Source of the DNA: Faecalibacillus intestinalis
GTDB taxonomy: Bacteria > Bacillota_I > Bacilli_A > Erysipelotrichales > Coprobacillaceae
Assembly: GCF_003024685.1 (NCBI RefSeq)
Contig: NZ_PYLQ01000007.1
Coordinates: 40,933 to 104,932 of the forward strand
Length of the DNA: 64,000 nucleotides
Direction of reading: 5' to 3'
Within the stretch, counting starts at the first letter, position 1. Every line of letters starts with the position of its first letter. The notes below the pieces were generated by a model. The model worked only from the letters and a program-made list of their open reading frames with translations. It was not told the origin of the DNA and searched no databases. Position numbers and translations under genes: made by a program. This document shows, piece by piece, positions 58,354 to 64,000 of the stretch.

Positions 58354-58421
58354 AAAAAAAGGCTATTTGCTAATATTGTTTTATTATTTTCTTCCAAAAT
58401 AATTATAAATTAGCATAAGCC
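58354..58421 (-). terminator. terminator of the gtrB-gtrA operon
   Basis: GGCT and GCTAAT on one side pair with ATTAGC and AAGCC on the other, with a long loop, followed by seven T on the minus strand. It sits just after the large membrane protein gene. Confidence 0.65.
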
Positions 58422-58426
58422 TTTAC

Positions 58427-59977
58427 TCAATTACGCATATTTTTCATCTTACTATCTATTTTTATATATATATTCGCCGTTCCAATAACAAACAATAACA
58501 AATAATATGGTGAATATAGAAATAGATATCTTGCACGTGCTTCAAACAATAACAAGAATAATGTTATCCCGATTATAGTTAAATTAATAACTAATAACTC
58601 ATGATTTCTAATTTTAAATATCGAAAATATACTCATAAACAATATTAAGAGCCATATAGATTGTAAATAACTTTCAAAATATTTATAATATTCTCCATTA
58701 TTATAATACATCTTTTTCAAAAATATTGATTTATTTTCGCTAATAGTTTTTTGATAAAAATTTCCTTCTATCCCCCATGCAAATGATCCATCATCATAAT
58801 TTATAAGCGATTTATCAATCAATAATTGCAAATATCCGTTGACTCCATATTGATTTAACCTTTTCTTTATTTCTTTAATATTCGCTGTTTTTTTATTATC
58901 AATTCCTTTAAAAGAAGTAGTATACTCCACATCTTCATAAAGAAATACACCCTTCATTTTTTCATTCATCCCCATCATCATGAAATGTGTCATAGGCATC
59001 TCAACATCAATATTTCGCTCATAACCTAAAAAAGACTTTGAAAAATTATTGATTATTCCAAATAATAATACCGATAAAACAATAGCAATTATACTTTTAA
59101 ACAAAATATCTAATTTTAATTTTTTATTACCAAACAAATAGCTCCATATTTTTATAATAGCAATAGCTATAATTGAAATAATAACTGTCGGTTTAATTTT
59201 ATAACCTATTAACGATATTAATACTAGCACAAATATATATACATATTGATCCAAGTTTTCCTTATTAAAGAAAATATATAAAACACTTGTGGTAAAAAAC
59301 ATTGCATATGTATCTGAATAAGGAATTACAATCCATGGAGAAAACATTAAAAATAATGTGCTTATAAATACAAATAAAACACACATATGCTTATTTTTGG
59401 ATATTTTTCCTATAATTTTTATCATCATGATAATAGAAAGATTTACTGAAAGTGCACTCACTATAGACATTAATAAATGCGAATCTATACTACATATATA
59501 TGCTATTTTAGAAATGATAACAAAGATGAACAACAAAAATAAATTATTTGGATAAATTTGTAAATATGTATTAAAACTATTTCCTTGATTTAATTTGATT
59601 CCCTCCATCAATTGATCTGTTGCTACTCTTAGCTGCGCAACATCCCACCCTGATAGGAAAAAAATTTTATTAATTATATATATTTGTAAAATAAATGTAA
59701 CAAAAAAATAAATCAATAACAAAATATTACATTGTTTTTTAGTTAATTTGTCTACATATTTTTTTATAAATTTATTGTATATTACTACTAAGATAGCAAA
59801 TACTACTATTCCTATAATTAATAATTTAATATTAGAAAACAAAAATTTCTTTTTGCAAGGAAATTCTCTCCTATTTGCTACAAATAAATTAATAAAAAGT
59901 ATACCCGCCATCATAACACCAAATAATATAGCTATAAAATTATAAAATATTGGATATATTTTTTTTGTTGACTTCAT
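58427..59977 (-). CDS. GT-C-type membrane glycosyltransferase
   Basis: 516 residues with about 12 hydrophobic helices. An acidic first outer loop after helix 3 (FFLSGWDVAQLRVATDQLME) and the C-terminal RARYLFLYSPYYLLL are typical of polyprenol-sugar-using GT-C enzymes. Encoded after gtrB and gtrA, it is the likely third member of a GtrA/GtrB/GtrC-type decoration module, taking the lipid-linked sugar and attaching it to a polymer outside. Confidence 0.78.
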   Translation of the reverse strand: MKSTKKIYPIFYNFIAILFGVMMAGILFINLFVANRREFPCKKKFLFSNIKLLIIGIVVFAILVVIYNKFIKKYVDKLTKKQCNILLLIYFFVTFILQIYIINKIFFLSGWDVAQLRVATDQLMEGIKLNQGNSFNTYLQIYPNNLFLLFIFVIISKIAYICSIDSHLLMSIVSALSVNLSIIMMIKIIGKISKNKHMCVLFVFISTLFLMFSPWIVIPYSDTYAMFFTTSVLYIFFNKENLDQYVYIFVLVLISLIGYKIKPTVIISIIAIAIIKIWSYLFGNKKLKLDILFKSIIAIVLSVLLFGIINNFSKSFLGYERNIDVEMPMTHFMMMGMNEKMKGVFLYEDVEYTTSFKGIDNKKTANIKEIKKRLNQYGVNGYLQLLIDKSLINYDDGSFAWGIEGNFYQKTISENKSIFLKKMYYNNGEYYKYFESYLQSIWLLILFMSIFSIFKIRNHELLVINLTIIGITLFLLLFEARARYLFLYSPYYLLLFVIGTANIYIKIDSKMKNMRN

Positions 59978-59986
59978 ATATCTAAA

Positions 59987-60361
59987 CTATCCCTCCAAAA
60001 ATACATGTCTTGATATAAAATTCCATATCATAACAGTTCCAGTAGATACTACTTTAGCAAATAAATAATAAATATTTACCATATCAACAAGAACATACAT
60101 CATAACTTGATTAATTCCTAATCCTATAATCGCAGTAATAAAGAATCCTGTCATTTCTTTTGTTTTTGACATTTCTTTTTTATCAACAAAAACATATTTA
60201 ATACTTAAAACATAATTAAATAACAGTGATATTGTAAACGCAATGCCTGATGCTATTATTACGTCTACATTAAAAAATTCTTTTAAAACAATCAACAATA
60301 TATATTCAATAGCTGTAGCAAAAACTCCAACCAATCCGAAATTAATAATTTTTTTAATCAT
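59987..60361 (-). CDS. GtrA-like membrane protein
   Basis: 124 residues with four membrane helices; VGVFATAIEYILLIVLKEFF at the start and FISRHVFLEG at the end. GtrA proteins are thought to flip undecaprenyl-phosphate sugars made by GtrB. It overlaps gtrB by 8 nt. A second, broken copy lies at 34072. Confidence 0.88.
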   Translation of the reverse strand: MIKKIINFGLVGVFATAIEYILLIVLKEFFNVDVIIASGIAFTISLLFNYVLSIKYVFVDKKEMSKTKEMTGFFITAIIGLGINQVMMYVLVDMVNIYYLFAKVVSTGTVMIWNFISRHVFLEG

Positions 60362-61319
60362 TTTCTTTACCTACTGATTTAGATTCTAATAAAACATCTA
60401 TATTATATCTTGGTCTTTCTTTTACCTCTACATAAGTTTTACCTATATATTGTCCAATTACTCCTATTGAAAGCAACTGAACTCCTCCTAAAAACCATAT
60501 AGAAATCATCAATGATGACCACCCACTTACTGTATTTCCTAAAAAGTGACCTATTAATGTATATATCATTGCACATATTGAAATAAATACAACTAATATT
60601 CCAATCCAACTAATCATTGTAATTGGTTTAACACTGAATGACGTAATTCCATCAAATGCAAAACTTAACATTTTCTTTAATGGATATTTTGATTCTCCCG
60701 CCATTCTTTCTTTTCTAGCATAATAAACACAAGATGTATTATATCCAATTAATGGTACCATTCCTCTTAAAAATAAATTTCTTTCTTTATAATTGCCTAA
60801 TTGTTCTACTGCTCTTGCACTCATCAACCTAAAATCAGCATGATTATAAACACTTTTAACACCCATTACAGTCATTAATTTATAAAAACTTTGTGCTGTA
60901 AATCGTTTAAAAAATGAATCTGAGGTTCTATCATTTCTTACACCATAAACAATATCATTTCCCTTATTAAATTCATCAATCATGTTTTCTATAACATTGA
61001 TATCATCTTGTAAATCAGCATCAATTGAAATTGTTGCATCCACATTCTTATATGCTGTCATTAATCCTGCATATAATGCATTTTGATGACCTACATTAGC
61101 AGCCAAATTTAAACCTGCAACCCATTTTTCTTGTTCATTGAATTTTGAAATAAGATTCCATGTCTGATCCTTACTTCCGTCATTTACAAATAATATATAA
61201 CTTTCCTCATCAATTTTTCCTTTTTTATGTAATTGATCAAATAATTCACATAATTGTTTTGTTGTATCTTCTAATACTTCTTCTTCATTATAACAAGGTA
61301 CTACTAACGCTAATTTCAT
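60354..61319 (-). CDS. GtrB-like undecaprenyl-phosphate sugar transferase
   Basis: 321 residues. LALVVPCYNEEEVLEDTTKQ, the metal site TISIDADLQDDINVIENMID and DIVYGVRNDRTSDSFFKRF identify a GtrB/DPM-family GT2. Two C-terminal membrane helices fix it to the membrane. It loads a sugar onto the lipid carrier. First gene of a three-gene operon with a strong promoter. Confidence 0.92.
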   Translation of the reverse strand: MKLALVVPCYNEEEVLEDTTKQLCELFDQLHKKGKIDEESYILFVNDGSKDQTWNLISKFNEQEKWVAGLNLAANVGHQNALYAGLMTAYKNVDATISIDADLQDDINVIENMIDEFNKGNDIVYGVRNDRTSDSFFKRFTAQSFYKLMTVMGVKSVYNHADFRLMSARAVEQLGNYKERNLFLRGMVPLIGYNTSCVYYARKERMAGESKYPLKKMLSFAFDGITSFSVKPITMISWIGILVVFISICAMIYTLIGHFLGNTVSGWSSLMISIWFLGGVQLLSIGVIGQYIGKTYVEVKERPRYNIDVLLESKSVGKEND

Positions 61320-61357
61320 TTTTTCACTTCCTTATTAATATTACTTTTACCAAGCTG

Positions 61358-61386
61358 ATTATAAGTCACTTAATCTTTATAGTCAA
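61358..61386 (-). promoter_or_regulatory. promoter of the gtrB operon
   Basis: Minus-strand TTGACT (61381-61386), a 17-nt spacer and TATAAT (61358-61363), about 40 nt before gtrB. A near-consensus promoter. Confidence 0.8.
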
Positions 61387-61420
61387 ACTCTTATTTATTA
61401 TGAATATTATATAATCAAAA

Positions 61421-61469
61421 AAAAGATGCAAATAATATATATTTCAAATACATATTAATTACATCTTTT
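61421..61469 (-). terminator. terminator of the ChW L,D-transpeptidase gene
   Basis: AAAAGATG (61421-61428) pairs with CATCTTTT (61462-61469) with further A/T pairs inside; T residues follow on the minus strand. Confidence 0.8.
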
Positions 61470-61473
61470 ATAT

Positions 61474-63657
61474 TTAGATATTTGGATCAGTTGGATCCCA
61501 TCTTTGATTTGCTGGTATTTTGGGAGCACTCGGTTTACTTAATGGATCTGCACCACTAACAATATCAACTCTTGTTCCTAAACCACAGTTATCGTAAATC
61601 CATTTAGCATCTCTACACATCAATCTAACGCAACCATGCGAACAAGTTGTTCCAAGTTTATTAAATTCACTCGTTTGTAATGTATATGGATTTCGTTGAT
61701 CGTATGGTAATGAATGAAATAATATACCATTTACAATTCTGGTGCAGTATTGCCCATAGCTTGGACCCACTAAATATCTCCATCTGTATTTTACAGGTGT
61801 ATAATATGTTCCATATGGTGTATCATTGCCTGTTGAACAAACAAATCTTTTATAGGCAATATTATAATCGCCTGTACCATTAGCTGCTAATACGGTTACA
61901 ACATTTGTTGATTTATTTACTCGTAGTACATATGAGCTTTTCATACCTAACAATCCTTGAGCATCTTCATATAATGTTCCATTTGCATCTTTACATACTT
62001 TAAATCCATTTTTATCTTCAAACGTTATGCATGATAAATGAGAAATACCTGGATTGGTAATATTTTTAGGATATAGTTTTATTTGAATTGATTCAATTCT
62101 ATAGCCTCCACCAGTTGTACCAGCTATTCTATCATTACATGTCCATCCTAGCCAACCAAAATCTTGACATTGAACCCTATAGAAAACATCATAATAATTA
62201 CTAATTTCTCCTGTAAGTCTTATTTTAATAGCTTCTATTCTTTTTGATTGTCCTATTGTACCTGAAATAGAATCATTACTAGAATAATTCATCCAGCCAT
62301 AATCTTGTACATGTGTACTATATTCAATATTTCCTTCATAGGAATTATCACCTAATTTGATTTTTAAAGCCTCTAATCTCAACCCTTGCCCTACAGTTCC
62401 ACTTGTATTACCATTATTAACATAATTTTGCCATCCAATATTTTGTACATGTGAACTATATTCCACTTTTCCTTGTTCAACAAAAGGTCTAGAAATATCT
62501 CCAGGCGCATTTTCACCTTTTTCAACTAAACATATTTGAATTGCTTCTACTCTTAATTCAAGTCCTTCAGTACCTGCTTTAGAATCATTGCAAGTCCAAG
62601 ACATCCATCCTAAATCTTGTGCATGTACTCTATAATAGACATCGTAATAATTGCTTATTTCCCCAGTGAGTTTGATTTTTATAGCTTCTACCCTTTTGGA
62701 TTGACCTGATGTTCCACTTATAGAACCATTCTTTCGATAAGATTGCCATCCTATATCTTGAATATGAGTACTATATTCTACATTACCACTATATGGTAAA
62801 TTACATAATGAAACCTTTAATGCTTCTACTCTTTTGGATTGACCTGAAGTTCCACTTGTTTTTCCATCTCCAATATTAGATAACCACCCATAGTCTTGTA
62901 CATGTGTTGAGTAATAAATATATCCAGGATAAATAAATGGATTTTGCGTGTTTTCAGGTATTTGGTCACCTTTTTTTATTAATTTAATTTCTATACCTTC
63001 TAATCGTTTACCATAAGTTTCACTACCAGCGCTTGTTCCATTACAAGCCCAATCAAGCCATCCATTATCTTGAATATGTACTCTATAATACACATCATAA
63101 TAATTTGCTATATCTCCTACTAGCTTAATCTTAATAGCTTCTAATCTTTTTGATTTTCCTTCTGTTCCACTTAATTGATCATCTGATACAAAACTGGTCC
63201 ATCCAATATCTTGAATATGAGTTGCATATTCAATGGATCCTTCGTAACTTCCTAAATCCAACTTCATTTTAATAGCTTCTAGTCTCTTTGATTTGCCAAC
63301 AGTTCCAGAAACGCCCTCACTTATATAATTACTCCATCCGTAATCTTGTACATGTGTTTTATACATTATTTTTGGTGTAATTACTTCCTCTGGTGAATTT
63401 GTTGTAACTTGATTAGTTATTTCATCGTTCCCTTCAGTAGTATTAATTTCACTGTTTTCATTATCATCTACTATTTCAGTATTCTCATTTTGATCTACAT
63501 CTTGTAAATCATCTTCATTTATAGAAGAATCATTTGTATTATCTTCTACTACTTCATTGGAAGAATTTTCTATCTGATTTGTTTCAAAAGCTTTTACATT
63601 TAAAATAGTACTGAAAATCAATAGCAAAGAAACTATAATGCTTAATGTCTTTTTCAC
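61474..63657 (-). CDS. secreted L,D-transpeptidase with nine ChW repeats
   Basis: 727 residues. Starts with GTG at 63657 behind GGGAGG (the nearby ATG is out of frame). Signal peptide, then an acidic Asn/Glu/Asp-rich linker (about 25-90). Nine ChW repeats of about 45-50 residues follow (pattern HxQDxGW...G...RxEAIKIKL), falling into three groups of three; every third repeat has YYDV(Y/F)YRV and W(A/T)CN. The C-terminal third is a YkuD L,D-transpeptidase with catalytic Cys676 in SHGCVRL. ChW repeats are linked to surface attachment in clostridia. The enzyme would form 3-3 cross-links or attach proteins to peptidoglycan. Confidence 0.93.
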   Translation of the reverse strand: MKKTLSIIVSLLLIFSTILNVKAFETNQIENSSNEVVEDNTNDSSINEDDLQDVDQNENTEIVDDNENSEINTTEGNDEITNQVTTNSPEEVITPKIMYKTHVQDYGWSNYISEGVSGTVGKSKRLEAIKMKLDLGSYEGSIEYATHIQDIGWTSFVSDDQLSGTEGKSKRLEAIKIKLVGDIANYYDVYYRVHIQDNGWLDWACNGTSAGSETYGKRLEGIEIKLIKKGDQIPENTQNPFIYPGYIYYSTHVQDYGWLSNIGDGKTSGTSGQSKRVEALKVSLCNLPYSGNVEYSTHIQDIGWQSYRKNGSISGTSGQSKRVEAIKIKLTGEISNYYDVYYRVHAQDLGWMSWTCNDSKAGTEGLELRVEAIQICLVEKGENAPGDISRPFVEQGKVEYSSHVQNIGWQNYVNNGNTSGTVGQGLRLEALKIKLGDNSYEGNIEYSTHVQDYGWMNYSSNDSISGTIGQSKRIEAIKIRLTGEISNYYDVFYRVQCQDFGWLGWTCNDRIAGTTGGGYRIESIQIKLYPKNITNPGISHLSCITFEDKNGFKVCKDANGTLYEDAQGLLGMKSSYVLRVNKSTNVVTVLAANGTGDYNIAYKRFVCSTGNDTPYGTYYTPVKYRWRYLVGPSYGQYCTRIVNGILFHSLPYDQRNPYTLQTSEFNKLGTTCSHGCVRLMCRDAKWIYDNCGLGTRVDIVSGADPLSKPSAPKIPANQRWDPTDPNI

Positions 63658-63702
63658 ATTCTCACCTCCCTAACTTAAGTTTACAACATTTATTAACATA
63701 TA

Positions 63703-63772
63703 AAAAGGTAAATATTTGGTCGTTCAGTATCTAAAACTGTTGTTTAGTACTGTTGCCTATTATTTACCTTTT
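63703..63772 (-). terminator. terminator of the downstream ChW gene
   Basis: AAAAGGTAAATA (63703-63714) pairs with TATTTACCTTTT (63761-63772), with an inner stem (AGTA-CTAAAAC with GTTTAGTACT). T residues follow on the minus strand. It separates the two ChW genes. Confidence 0.75.
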
Positions 63773-63778
63773 GGTTAT

Positions 63779-64000
63779 TTATCTTTTATAGAAGCAATTA
63801 CTTGTACTTCCTGGTGCACTGCTTCCTTTTTTTACAAGTTGGATTTGGATTGCTTCAAGTCTATATGAATATCCTTCCGTTCCTGCACTCTCTCCATTCT
63901 TTGCCCAGCCTAGCCAGCCAAATTCTTGTGAATGTACTCTATAGTAGATGTCATATTGTTTTGCCATCTCTCCTGTTAGCTTGATTCTTATCGCTTCTAG
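63779..64000 (-). CDS. end of another ChW-repeat surface protein (5' part outside window)
   Basis: The frame is open from the right edge to the TAA at 63779. The visible 73 residues contain one complete ChW repeat (YRVHSQEFGWLGWAKNGESA, then GYSYRLEAIQIQLVKKGSSA) and the LEAIRIKLTGE end of the one before it, and stop soon after in SNCFYKR. No catalytic domain follows the repeats at this end. The repeat matches the third-type units of the neighbouring L,D-transpeptidase, so the two are probably duplicates. Confidence 0.8.
   Translation of the reverse strand, partial: LEAIRIKLTGEMAKQYDIYYRVHSQEFGWLGWAKNGESAGTEGYSYRLEAIQIQLVKKGSSAPGSTSNCFYKR

Noticed and set aside
61474..63657. Choline-binding or SH3-type wall repeats
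   Set aside because: The HxQDxGW and RxEAIKIKL patterns fit ChW repeats; the aromatic spacing of choline-binding repeats is absent.

Overview
The window is AT-rich (roughly 30% G+C by eye), densely coded and lies mostly on the minus strand. The gene content is that of a strictly fermentative, anaerobic, Gram-positive gut-type Bacillota: NfnAB, ferredoxin-type aldo/keto reductase, QueT salvage, Wzt/Wzm-exported wall polysaccharide, ChW-repeat surface proteins, no respiratory chain. Gene style and the tsaC-rpiB-glyA-upp-atp super-operon suggest Erysipelotrichia/Coprobacillaceae. That placement is an inference, not shown directly.

Layout. 1-4.2 kb: the end of a LytTR response regulator and carB, preceded by a 22-codon leader ORF and an intrinsic terminator. 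4.2-6.2 kb: a decayed HTH-membrane regulator, a lipoprotein and an XRE regulator. 6.3-8.8 kb: a compact agr-type quorum-sensing operon in the order D-A-C-B; the pre-peptide gene (43 codons, very short) has Ser instead of Cys at the predicted ring position. 8.8-11.1 kb: nfnAB. 11.1-13.5 kb: remains of a sugar-uptake locus (broken RpiR regulator, intact DeoR regulator, half a PTS EIIC). 13.7-22.2 kb: YARHG protein, preQ1-I riboswitch plus queT, acpP, a GNAT enzyme, and wall hydrolases (GH25/CW_7 lysozyme, two NlpC/P60 paralogues, amidase_3). 22.2-31.9 kb: the complete F-type ATP synthase operon fused to upp, glyA, rpiB and a TsaC/Sua5 gene. 31.9-35 kb: a structured non-coding gap, an AlbA/HATPase-type regulator with a 27-nt tandem repeat, a gtrA remnant and a lipoprotein.

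35-61.3 kb is a large cell-wall polysaccharide region: a four-gene glycosyltransferase block (including a DUF1972 family member), a wzt-wzm-GT-rmlD operon (ABC exporter and dTDP-rhamnose synthesis), a tagF-like gene killed by two in-frame stops, several giant polytopic proteins (two DUF2142), a Wzx-type flippase, GT2/GT8 enzymes, a DUF2304/GT2 pair and a gtrA/gtrB/GT-C side-chain operon. 61.4-64 kb encodes an L,D-transpeptidase carrying nine ChW repeats arranged as three triplets, and the end of another ChW protein.

How it fits together: rhamnose-containing polymers are built and exported by two apparent routes, the wall is remodelled by several hydrolases and an L,D-transpeptidase, and a lactone-type peptide signal may coordinate part of this. 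The most unusual items are the Ser-core agr system with a degenerate kinase ATPase domain, the carB leader/attenuator, and the two-carboxylate ATP synthase c subunit.
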